From assembly GCA_029747585.1 (NCBI GenBank), contig JAPEVF010000542.1, forward strand, positions 1-30,993: 30,993 nucleotides of DNA. The letters are read 5' to 3'. A model generated the notes under the pieces. The model made no database searches. It was not told the origin of the DNA and saw nothing but the letters and a program-made list of their open reading frames with translations. Within the stretch, counting starts at the first letter, position 1. Every line of letters begins with the position of its first letter. Positions 9,197 to 19,344 of this stretch are shown piece by piece. Origin of the DNA: Pleurotus djamor (lineage: Eukaryota; Basidiomycota; Agaricomycetes; Agaricales; Pleurotaceae). The translations under genes and the position numbers were made by a program.

Positions 9197-10156
9197 ATGG
9201 GCTTCATCGAAGCAGTCAAACACCCTCGAGCTCTCTCCATTTTCAAAAACGGTACAAAACGCTGGGAGCCCATCCATGTGAAACCGTTTTCTGGATGTCA
9301 TCCAGAACCAGCATATGTGGTTGAGCCCCAGTCACTTACGCTCACATCTTGGAATCTCCAAGCTTCCATGTCAAGCACCACTGTTGTTCGATCCAAGCTC
9401 ATCCTCGATCATATCCTGAAGGCACCTAAGGTCTCCGACATGATTTTCTTCCAAGAAGTCACGCCCGGTATTCGGCAAGCTCTCCTCGACGACGAGAGAG
9501 TACGCGCTCGTTATTTGACAACCGATGCTGAGGACGACGCGTCGTTTAGGAACGTACCTTTCACAACTATGACGCTGCTATCCAATGAAAGATTTGGTCC
9601 CTCGCGTCCATATGGGCCACGTGAAAAGCTGGCTGTCGACGACGTCTTCCGCGTGACACTGCCCAGCAGGTTTAGGAGAGATGCCCTCTGCGTAGACATC
9701 ACTCACCCAGCCATTCCTCCTGAAACATTGCGATTTATCAATGTGCACCTCGATTCCCTCTCCTTCCATTTCAGGCGTTTCTTGGAGATGCAAATCCTCG
9801 CTTCTCTCCTGCAGAGAGCTGATACGACCATGGGTGGGATGATTGCGGGCGATTTTAATGCAATATACCCTGAAGACCACAAGTTAATCGAGGCAAACCA
9901 GCTCCTCGATGTGTGGACTTTGCTACGCGGGGATGCTGATGGAGCTACGTGGATGGGTGGCTTCAAGTTTGATGAAGACGAGACGAAGAAGAAAAGGAAG
10001 GGTGGCCGGTTGGACAAGGTCGTCATATCGAACCCAGCGCAGTCGCGTACAATTCCACCTCATGCGATTGAAGTCATCCCTCCTGGCCTCATTGGTGATG
10101 GCAGACCTTGGCCCTGGAGCGATCACTGCGGGTTGCGTTGTACCTTTAATATCTGA
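9197..10156 (+). CDS. Endonuclease/exonuclease/phosphatase-fold protein, TDP2-like
   Basis: Single-exon gene of 319 residues with a good start context (CACCATGG). All catalytic blocks of the EEP superfamily are present in order: TSWNLQ (Asn53), FFQEV (metal-binding Glu87), NVHLDS (His184), AGDFNA (Asp219/Asn221), RLDKV (271-275) and WSDHCGL (Asp309/His310). The pattern fits tyrosyl-DNA phosphodiesterase 2-like enzymes, which remove topoisomerase II adducts from 5' DNA ends in a Mg2+-dependent reaction, better than a sphingomyelinase or inositol phosphatase. The exact substrate is inferred. No UBA-like N-terminal domain, signal peptide or membrane segment is visible. A lysine-rich loop (KKKRKGG) precedes the RLDKV block and could help nuclear import. 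The gene follows the F-box-like gene by about 200 bp on the same strand. Confidence 0.85.
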   Translation: MGFIEAVKHPRALSIFKNGTKRWEPIHVKPFSGCHPEPAYVVEPQSLTLTSWNLQASMSSTTVVRSKLILDHILKAPKVSDMIFFQEVTPGIRQALLDDERVRARYLTTDAEDDASFRNVPFTTMTLLSNERFGPSRPYGPREKLAVDDVFRVTLPSRFRRDALCVDITHPAIPPETLRFINVHLDSLSFHFRRFLEMQILASLLQRADTTMGGMIAGDFNAIYPEDHKLIEANQLLDVWTLLRGDADGATWMGGFKFDEDETKKKRKGGRLDKVVISNPAQSRTIPPHAIEVIPPGLIGDGRPWPWSDHCGLRCTFNI

Positions 10157-10469
10157 GTTATGGCAACTGAAGATGCGTGGGCATGACAAGAGAACCTCAA
10201 CTCAATATGTACCCCCACAATCATAATCCCAACTCGGCTGAACGACTTGTAAATGAAGAGTGAGCTCAATGTTGAATGTCACGGTTGTGCTAGCAAAGTC
10301 AAAGCACAACGCATTGAAAATGGCTTACGTGCTTGTAGGGGCTCCCTGACTGAAAAGGAGTGGAAGGGGCCCTGCTACCGTGCATGACAGGTGGTGGGGA
10401 TCTCGCTTAATCGTATTCAAAGATGAAAGTGAGTAAACATGTACATTATTGGCCATTCCAATTGTGGAA
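10157..10469. other. Short convergent intergenic region
   Basis: About 310 bp between the stop of the TDP2-like gene and the stop of the minus-strand secreted-protein gene, so both terminators should be here. I see no gene, hairpin or repeat of note. Confidence 0.6.
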
Positions 10470-11566
10470 TTAATTGAACAGCCCGAAAATACCACTAGCA
10501 ACGTCAAGGATATCAATCATGATGTCCAAGATGTCTCCACCATCGTCCCCACTTCCATCAGCTATATCATCTGGCCAGGCTGACACGCCGCTGTCTGTGG
10601 CCCCAGCATCCCACCAGTCGCTGCTAACATCTGCAACGCCAGGATCATCAGAGGGCCCCCAGAATCCGTCGCTGGAGGCAGAATCGCTGACGCCATCCAC
10701 TAATGCATCTCCTACACTAGGGCCAGCGACTTGGTCAATGACAACCTTTGCAGCGAACTTTAAGCCAGTCATTATGGCGTAGCTGACCGAGATCCTTGCA
10801 GCCTGTTTCGCAGCAAACTTGGCAACGCCTACAGCTGCAGATTTGGCAACACCACCTGCAGCAGCGCTTGCAGCATCTGCAGCATCTTCGGAAGAGAAAG
10901 GAACCTGGAATGACTCTCCATCAGAGCCAGTTGCCACTTTATTTTTTTTCTGGCTGCGAAGTGAGATATCTAAGGGGAAAGTAAGTAATGGAACTATATT
11001 ATCCATCTTGCATTTAACTCTGACTCACTCGAATTTCATGAACTTGAGGGACTTGTTCTCTTCCAAGCGCTTGATGGTGATAACATGGCTTCCCTCCTTG
11101 AGATCAGTCTTCACGAAGGTAGGACTGCTTGTCGGACACTTGAAGCCATTGTCGGAGAGGTCGATCGTCATTGGAGTTTCCTTGTCGATCTGGATCTCGA
11201 TGTCCGAGCATGCCTCGCACGTCAAGAGGCGAGCAACAATCCCGCTTCCTTAAGGATATGCTAGATATGCTTACATCCACCAAGAAACGACGTGCACGAA
11301 CCGTAGAATTTGAACGATAACGCGGCGTTCGCCCCATGAGCTTCAATCATGTCTACTCCACACCGCTCATGGTATTCCTTCTGCCAGTACCTTCGAGAAC
11401 ACAACGTCAGCTAGGAAGAGCCACGCCGTAGCTTAGAGGGTCATATGACGCACCCAGCCTTGGAAACGGACTCAGGTCGAACCTCCACCGTCCTGGTTGG
11501 GGCCAATTTCGCGAGTGCCCCCACCAAGAATTCGGACAATATTGTGAGCAGTAGAAGAAGAGCCAT
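10470..11566 (-). CDS. Secreted protein of unknown family, member A of a head-to-head paralogous pair
   Basis: Four exons (complement of 11566-11454, 11390-11302, 11248-11029, 10953-10470) give 301 residues. The N-terminus is a signal peptide (MALLLLLTILSEFLVGALA). The central block has cysteines at 48, 78, 81 and 105, and strand-like segments (ALSFKFYGSGIVARLLTC, FVKTDLKEGSHVITIKRL) resembling the beta-sandwich domains common in secreted fungal proteins. The C-terminal half has an Ala-rich helical stretch (about 160-210), an Asp/Ser/Gly-rich acidic section and a hydrophobic end (GIFGLFN). Intron phases (2, 1, 2) and the lengths of exons 2 (89 nt) and 3 (220 nt) match the neighbouring paralogue. 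The acceptor of intron 3 was chosen at 10954, because the paralogue-like acceptor at 10970 runs into a stop after an A8 tract. Function is unknown. Confidence 0.75.
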
Positions 11567-12073
11567 TGACTGGGGGTGGGGGAAGAATGAAAGATAAAGA
11601 CGTCAAGTGGCATTTGTGAGGACGGTTAAAGCAAGGCAGCTGTAAATGCAGGGGCCTCCAAGGGACCACCGCAAAGGATCCATTCAAGCTATAATTAGGA
11701 GCCACCCCTTTATCCGCGTCGAGGAACGAGAAGGCGATGATCCACTTATTTTCAGGGAATCCCCTTCTAGCTCCAGCGATTTATGCTCGCTGGGGATATC
11801 TCAAACTCGCCGAGGCTCGGTGAAGTTGAAGACATAGTTGGAGATGCTCAAAGCGTTCAAGAGACATGACCGGAAGGTCGTTGATCTTGACCTGATGATG
11901 GTATGTACCTGTGAAAAGAGCTTTGCATTTACCTTTTACTACTTTTTACATGGCCTTCGAAATTAGGGATGCACCTTGCTTTGTCTTCACCGCATATTTC
12001 AGCGAGCCACTCATCTACGGACCACTCAATATCTTTTCTTCAACCTCGATTACAGTCCTACAAGTCTAACACA
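11567..12073. promoter_or_regulatory. Shared promoter region of the divergent secreted-protein pair
   Basis: About 507 bp separate the two start codons, so both promoters must fit here and co-regulation is plausible (inference). The minus-strand start is preceded by a C/T-rich leader, read as ttcttcccccacccccag on that strand. The plus-strand start is preceded by a C/A-rich leader ending ctaacacaATG. I found no convincing TATA box or paired palindrome. The open frame at 11646-11837 lacks coding character. Confidence 0.5.
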
Positions 12074-13083
12074 ATGAATATCATCAAGCTTCTTTCTGCC
12101 TTCACTTTTCTTTTCACGGTTCTGGCCGCTAGCCAAACCAAACCCGAGCTCAAGCCCGTATGGTCCGTTGACGTGCTTCCCGAAGATTTGGCCAAAACAG
12201 GGTGCGTGGCATCACTACTCCTCGAGATTACCCTTGCTGGATCTGATACTTGCCTCGTCGCTCTATTGTGTAGATATTGGCACAGGGAATACAATGAAAA
12301 ATGCGGCGTCGATATGATCGAAGCCCATGGCGTTAATGCCAGCGTATCGTTTCGCTTCCATGGTGGGCACTCCGTCACTTCGTTCTCTGGCTCCTACTAA
12401 AATTCTGTTGTTTACTTCCGAAGGCTCTGGTATTGTGGCGCGCTTTCTGACCTGTAATTCTTGCTCGGATGCAGAGTTGCAGATCGACGATCTCCCGGCA
12501 ATTGTCGTTGATCTGTCGAGCCGAGGATTCCACTGTCCTTCCGGTAGTCCAGTCTTTGTAAAGAACGACCTCGAAGACGGCGAACACACTGTCACGATCA
12601 GAAGATTAAATGATGGTAAAACCTTGAAAGTCATGAAATTCGAGTAAGCTTCTCATCATAGCTGGGCGATGGTGTGTTTCCTGAGCCAGAGTCCTGTTCC
12701 ATAGGTACCTCACCCGCGAAGTGTCTGAAGACGAAGGCATCGACAGCGTTCTGGATCTCCTTGCCCTACCATCCCTCGGCCAGCTGACTGGCTCAGTGCT
12801 CGATGTATTCGCACAGCAGGCGGGAAGGCAAGCTGCTCAACTCGCGGTGACTTACCTCGTCGCCCATCTATTCACCAAACGTAGTTCCTCTGGAAAGCCT
12901 CAGGACAAAGCTGATGCAAGTGTTAGACGTGCCTTGTCTCGGATTGGTACTGAGATGATTGATACCGCATCTGGAAACGCGCAAGCTCTGTTCCAATCCG
13001 TCAAATCTGCGAATAGCCTTGACTCAATCTCGTCCCGCGAGGGAGACAAACGGCGGGAGGTGCTCAGGGGAGCAGAAATTTAA
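12074..13083 (+). CDS. Secreted protein of unknown family, member B of a head-to-head paralogous pair
   Basis: Four exons (12074-12201, 12274-12362, 12424-12643, 12705-13083; introns of 72, 61 and 61 nt) encode 271 residues. A signal peptide (MNIIKLLSAFTFLFTVLAAS) is followed by a domain with cysteines at 53, 83, 86 and 110, the same spacing as in the paralogue. Shared blocks include EKCGVDMIEAHG, GSGIVARFLTC and VMKFEYLT. The pattern (SFRFHGSGIVARF, AELQIDD, FVKNDLEDGEHTVTIRRL) suggests a beta-sandwich, possibly ligand- or glycan-binding. The C-terminal ~125 residues contain an amphipathic Ala/Gln-rich helix (AQQAGRQAAQLAVTYLVAHLF) and a basic tail. The first ATG of the open frame, at 11969, would bury the signal peptide, so 12074 was preferred. 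Intron 2 has a CTACTAA branch-site-like sequence. I cannot name the family. Confidence 0.8.
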
Positions 13084-13527
13084 CTTATAGAGTAGATTAG
13101 AGGGGCTTCTATAGACGCAACTATTGATGGTTTCTGCTAACTTTCTGACGTTCCGGTATGGCGACGACCCAAGTATACCTGACCCAACTGTACAGTGGCA
13201 TAAGCACTGATGAATACTGATCGATGATCTGCCTTTTCATTCCTCAATACATCATTATAGTATGTTCATCCCGATGATTGGATTGACTGCGTACACACTC
13301 CATATGCTGTCTCAGTATCACTACGACTTTTCCAGAGAATTTACTCGTTGCCTTGCCGTGAATTGTGGAAGAAAATAGGTCTTCCTCCTAACTCCTGTGA
13401 AGAACCCCTGGTGAAGCACAAACGATCTTTGGTGGGCCAATTTTTGCCTTGAGGCAATGACTCGTTTCCGTCAGTCCTGACACTATCCAATACTTCGCAA
13501 CGTCGTCGCGTTCTCGAATGCGCCAAT
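13084..13527. other. Intergenic region upstream of the zinc-finger gene
   Basis: About 440 bp holding the terminator of the secreted-protein gene and the promoter of the next gene. Near its right end an ATG at 13518 opens a short upstream frame that overlaps the main start (ends 13574). No other structure is recognised. Confidence 0.55.
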
Positions 13528-16500
13528 ATGTTTGGATCCCCTTCTTCATCATCGCTAGCAAACTGGAATGGTAGCCTTTCTCATCGGGAATCGCTGGATG
13601 ATGGTCATCTCGATGGGTCGAACACGGCGTACACGCACTCGGGCGATGTAGTTCACGATGACGACGCGACGACGGTGGAATATTTACTTGATGAGCCCAC
13701 GGTGCATCTTGAATTGGAGGAACTGGAATGTCGTGAAGAGCACCAGGCACGTGCTTTACCCCCAATTTCCAAGTTCCATCTTAACATATTGGTCTCCTTT
13801 CTTACTCTTTATGCAGTACACGGACGCGTTTTCTCATTCTTCCGACTTTTCTACTTGGAGACGTCGCGGGCAAGAGGAGTTTCGACACCGTGATTGGGGC
13901 TTGTCGCCGCAGCAAGTGGAGAAGCTTTTGGTGCGTTCAATTCTTTGTGTATCGTGAAAGGCAACATATTGATGGCTTGCCTTTCTTTGTCGGCTATTCA
14001 GACAAACGAACAAGTCTCAACTCGACGTTCTGAAATGCCAGCCGCATTCAAGGAAGGCGCTTCTCATAACACCTGGATGAACGCAGTCCCCCACAGCTTT
14101 TATGATTCGTACGACGGGATTCATTCTGGATCCAGTAGGATGTCGCGTCGCGTGGAATCATCACCTTCGAGCTCGACGACTGTGAATCCCAGCCAAACCA
14201 CTTCAATATCTCCAATACATCTCTCACACACGGCATCTAATCCCATTCTTGGTTTAATGGCTCGGTCCCGCAATGCATTTGCACATACACAACACCGGAA
14301 AGGGAGTTTTAGCTCAGATGGCGCACACAGTATGGATGCTGAAGGGGAAGACGACGAGGGGGATTATATCCAGCTGAGCACCTATGTATGTCCTCTCGGT
14401 CGGCCTAGATTGGCTCAGAGAAACCCTCATGCGCGATATGCGCGTTGCTGATACCTTCCATTAGACATCAAACCCGAAACCGACTGGTAGCGCACTTGAC
14501 CAGCTCGCGCAGTATGGCTCTGACTCGGAGGATGGCTTATCCAGTTCTACTGGTCCGGCTTCACCGATATTTCCTCCGTCATCATCCCCGAGGGTGACGC
14601 GACGATTAGCAACTTCTAAACCATCCGAACCTCTCTTCCTTTCATCATCATCGGCCACACCTTTTCGCTTTGAAAGCTCAGAGTCGGGCATCTCTGTTCG
14701 CGCCTCATCAAAGCGCAAGCCCAAATATTTTGACTGCGTCGAAGTTCCCCCGCTTCCATCGAATCGAGGCAAATATAAATCTCTTATGGAGCATTTCGAC
14801 ACATCGCCTGTTGCCCAGGCACTCCTCGCAGGCTTAAGGCGAAGCGGCCGCGAGCGCCAGACCAAAGATGCTCAGACTTTCGATCCTGAAGATGAAGCGA
14901 TCTTCAATGTGGCACCACCCCTCGACGATCCACGCGACGAGTCGTTTTTGCCATATCGGAAGAAGAAAGTGACACAATCATCCTCTCCGTCGAAACGTAC
15001 TTCGCATCTCAAACGCTCTGCTGATCATCTTAGTGCTCCCCCTGCACGTAAACGCCTTAAGGTCAATACTTCCCAAGGCCAACCTTTGGTGAAGTCACTA
15101 GGTGGCTCGCAAGAGAAATCGAAAACTATTCGCCACGCGGTCTATAACGAGAAGACTGATGTTCTGCGACTGTACTTGCAGACTTTCTCTCGAACGAGTT
15201 ACATCGAACATATAGCCAATACGCGGTTTGTCCCTTCGGGCGAGGAGAAGGATCCTTCGACTTTGGTAAAGAAAAATGGGAGGGATGGTATTGGTGATCA
15301 GATTGAGAAGATTGCGAAGGGTGGCGTTAATCCTGGGAGGGCCTGGTTTGGACCGTACCCACCGAGTGCTGGTGAACGGGACAGCGATGGTGTTGTTGGA
15401 CTGGGATTGGAACGGAGTGAAGGGGACGGAGACCCAGATATTTCGCTCGGTCCATCCACCTGGCCGTTCTTTGATGAAGCAGCCGTTGGTGGGATTCTTG
15501 ACGAGGATAAGGATCAGAGCGAGGGGGAGGATCCTATTTACATGCCACTTTCGTGCCGCAACCCCAAGGAGCCCCCCCTACCTTCGATTTCGGCTCCCGT
15601 CAGTTCGAAAGGGAAAGAAAAGGCTAGCTCAACGAAGACCAAGGTACAGACCCGTCTTCAGACACCACCTCCTACTCGTCGAGCCCCCCGACCCACCTTT
15701 CCCTCGAGCCCAATAACGGTGGTCGATTATGATCGTCCTCCAACCGTGTTGCCCTCCATAACAGTTTCCAAACAATCCACCTCGAAGGTTCCGAGCAGCC
15801 AGGGTAGCAATACTCGAGGTCGCAACACACAACTTCCGGAGATTTATTCGTCCGCTTCTTCTTCTGATTTTGACAACCCTTTCCCAACCACATCACCAGC
15901 GTCTGTTCGACCGGGTCAGCAGAGTCTCTCCCGTATTGATTCATCCCGTCCTGAAGCTTCCCCTTTAGCCCTCCCTCGTGTTGGTACAAGTACGGTACCA
16001 ATTACGCCCCCGCCGAAATCCAAGTCGGGAGAGAAGGTTCATCCTTGGTTCACCAAGGCAAAGCATCCTCCTCTACCTACCCCTGCCCCCACATCCTCTT
16101 CATCCACCATACCTAGCGACTCTCCCGAGCCTGCTCTTCAATCGAGGTTGACCAAAAAAGCGTCGACCCAAGCAGCGTCTCGGCCTGTCGTTCGGCCACT
16201 GGCCGGTGACAGTGTGGACAAAGGTGGTCAATCCCGAACACCCAGTCGTGAGGCGTGTACCACCCAAGCGTCGTCATCAACGGCGCACACTGTCAAGGTT
16301 ACTGTCAATTACGGTGATCGACCTATCGTTGGCGCTTCCACCTCTTTGTCTGCCCCAGCTCGAGGCCGCTCTCCTGATGTGCGATTACCCCTCCATGTCG
16401 AGCACGTGTCAAGAACTGCTCCCCCTGCTGCTCGTGATCGAGTATCCTCAGCGCCTTCTACGGAGAGTCAGCGAACTCGTCCCTCCAAGAAGAGGAAATC

Positions 16501-19344
16501 TCCCACCTCGGTTGGTGGAGAGACCGACCCCGGTTTAAGTGACCGTCCTGCTCGTCCGCCCAACGCAAGCCAGTCATCGCACGAAAGACAGGGTAGGGCT
16601 TCTCAGCCGAAGAAACATTCACCACCCCCGGACGGCGTTAGCGAAGAGTTTGGACATGGCCCTGATGATACTCATGCCATGATTACTGTTCGTGCGGGTG
16701 CACGTCCCAAAGCGAGCGCAACGTCGTCTCAGCAGAGTCAACCCCCTCGTCCTCCTAGTTCCAAGGCCAAAGCTTCATCTCGAGACGAGATTATACGTTC
16801 CCTCCCCCGTATACCCAAATTCAGCAACGCTGCTTCATCCCAGGCGTGCCAACCGGCTCCTTCCCAGACTTTTTTTCTTCCATCCTCGCGTGAAGAGATT
16901 GGTCGCGGGCGTGTTGGCGTATCCTCTCCCAAGCGAGTTCCGCACTCAGCACCTGCAAGCCGTTTGGAACCTCGCCCGCCTCAAACAGATTTCAACGAGT
17001 TGCTTCCCTATGCACCCCCGCCCAGAGTAGCTTCGACACCGTCAGCACAACATCAATATCAACCTCTGCAACCTTCGTTCGAGTACGGTCACGGGGACAG
17101 TGTGAGGAGAGCTGAAGCGGCACCCTTGGATCCCCGCGCTTTGGAAATTAGCAACGATCTCCACTCACCAGCCAATTCCCGACATCGGCAAGGCCCAGTT
17201 GTGTTATCTCAGCCAAAGACGTCTCTACCTCAGGAGCCTGTTCACCACGCGCCTCTGACTCAGCAAGCGTCCCCAGTTCCGATCGAGACCAATTCTCCCG
17301 TTCAAATCGAATCGCCTTCGCTTTCCATATCAGATATACCCTCAGGCCTCGTCGATTCCCTTCATCTTGACCCCCCAGGGCCAGCTATTTCACTTCCATT
17401 CCGTCCCGACTATCCCTCGGAAAGCGACGAAATTCTCCCAGAACCTGTCTACCCGTCGTTGGTCAACCCCACGTCAGACCCTTCTGCGCCGCAAATTTCC
17501 CAGCGATTGCACTTCGAAGTTGATCGCGAAGACCCTGCGTCGCTGCCGCGTAGCAATCCCATCCAAGACAGAGATGATGTCGACACGTTCTTGTATGAGA
17601 GTCTCCCTGATGATTCCACCGATAATTTGCATGAGGCGGACCATGACTCACACCCCAGCGCGGCAGAATCCCTCCATCAGGTACTCAATGGCACTATCAA
17701 TCCCACTATGTTGCGTGGAGTTAGTTCATCCCACATATCCTCATCGACGCCGTCTTCACCAGGGCCCCCGACCCCAAGATCCGAATCCCCCGACTTACCT
17801 CTCGCTTCGGCGTCTCGCAAGCTTCCTCAAAGTTGTGCACCACCATCAACCGTCGTATGGAGGGTTCACCCCAAAGATGAGGAGGGAAGAGTGCTGCCGT
17901 TCCCCGAACCTAAAAAGCGCTCTTTCGACTGGCCATCTGGAGATCCTAACATCTTTTGCCATCAGTGTCGAAACAAAACAGGTCTGCTGGCGACTTCATG
18001 TTCGTGTGAGAAGCGTTACTGCATCAAGTGCATCATGTTGAGGTAGGCGTGCGCTTTACCCATTTCACACGAAGTCCCCTGCTCACTCCCACTTCAAGAT
18101 ACGATGACCAAGTGTACGCGTTCGACGCATCGGAATCGAACAAACCTTGCCCTGCCTGCATGGACATCTGCAACTGTACCTCATGTTGTTCTCGTCGGAA
18201 GGAGACCTATGTCAGCGCCAAAACATTTTCCGTCCGCATCGTTGGGCAATCTGAGGTGTTCAGCTCGGCGGCGACAAGCCAACCCTCAGGCCGAACGTCG
18301 AAGAAGCCATCTACCTCTGGCACGACAAGTACCAGCAAACGACCTAGAGTGCCTTCTGAGAAAGTCCGTGCGTCTCTCCCCGAACCCCGCAAACCTCGAC
18401 CCAGACCAGTCGTCAAGGAGATATGGGAACCCCAATCCTTACCCCCTGTCCCCTCCAGTGGTCCGTTGACGTTCTGGGGAACGATCTATGGTGTGAGTGG
18501 TCAGAAGGTTGCTACCGGGTTTATGGGTGGACAAGCCTTGGTTGTGGCTCAACCTCTACATCCCACCACGTTTACTCGTCGCCCGGATACGCCAGAGGTT
18601 TCACGTCGATCTTCCTCATCCTCGTCCTCTCCTGATCCAGTGCCCAACCAACATATCTTCATCGGGAAGGTTCAACGTTCTTGGGGTCTTGGACCTGACC
18701 CAGGCATTGAAGATGGCTCTGACTCAGAAAGCGACGATTGGACGCCGCAGGTGACTGTGAAGCGGCGGAAGAACTCGAAGAACGCGCCTCTCCCGCGAGT
18801 ACCTGTGCGTACGTGTCGGTATATCGGCAAGCGACCAAAGTTTCCTGCGAAACCAGCAAGGCTAGAGCTTCCCTCGCCTACCCGTGCGGTATCTTACGGC
18901 TACGATGATACAAGGGATTCATCCCCGCTTTCGTCGGTTCCTTCATCATATTCAAACCTCTCTGATCACGGCGATTGGGTTACATGGAAGAAGAGTGGGC
19001 AACTCGATGAGACGGTTGGAGAAGCGGTCGAGATTGAAGAGGGGAAGTTGGGCTTGGATGCGGATGTGGATGCTGACGCCGATGCTGAACTATCTGGTGG
19101 ATTGTATGGAGATGGTGCTGGCGATGAGCATGAGGGCGACAACGGCGATGGCGATGGCGATGGCGACGGAAACGATGCGAGCGCTGGGCAGCTACGAAGG
19201 GTGATTCCTTCCTTCCCTGACACCATCTCGTCCTCCAGCCGATCGATGTCCATATCGGCTAGTGAGGCATCGTTTAGCTTGGGAGACCATGATGTCGCTG
19301 CTGTTATAGCGCTTGCACTTACTTCGACGGAAGTGGCGAACTGA
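13528..19344 (+). CDS. Large nuclear protein with C-terminal R1-type (4CXXC) zinc finger
   Basis: Five exons (13528-13746, 13817-13930, 14002-14385, 14465-18042, 18099-19344) join to 1846 residues. The recognisable domain lies at about residues 1400-1470 and is split by the last intron. It contains CHQC, SCSC, YCIKC, CPAC and CNCTSCC, the signature of the zinc-finger domain of the monoamine-oxidase A repressor R1 / CDCA7 family, which acts in transcription or chromatin. The rest is mostly disordered and rich in Ser and Pro, with basic nuclear-localisation-like clusters (ARKRLKV, SKKRKSP). The C-terminal part has an Asp/Gly/Ala-rich repeat encoded at about 19060-19180. The first intron needs a GC donor (CAG|GCACGT) to keep EEHQ joined to YTDAFSHSS; the other introns are GT-AG. 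Fungal members exist, but the specific role is unknown. Confidence 0.82.
13747..13816 (+). other. Probable GC-AG intron
   Basis: The upstream exon (frame of ATG 13528) and the downstream exon (frame continuing into the long third exon) can be joined in phase only by cutting after CAG at 13746. The donor is then GCACGT and the acceptor TATGCAG, giving a 70-nt intron. The canonical GT four bases downstream puts the reading into a frame that stops within exon 2. Confidence 0.65.

Noticed and set aside
11646..11837. Small open frame between the divergent secreted-protein genes
   Set aside because: Lies in the shared promoter, with no signal peptide or domain and no similarity to the neighbours.
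11969..12073. Longer N-terminus for the plus-strand secreted protein, starting at 11969
   Set aside because: It would place 35 hydrophilic residues before a clear signal peptide that the paralogue also has at its N-terminus.
13658..13750. Alternative start for the zinc-finger gene at ATG 13658 with a GT-AG first intron
   Set aside because: Gives a basic, Trp/Arg-rich N-terminus with poor coding character, whereas the 13528 frame is acidic and Ser-rich and reaches the splice in phase with a good GC donor. Kept only as an alternative.
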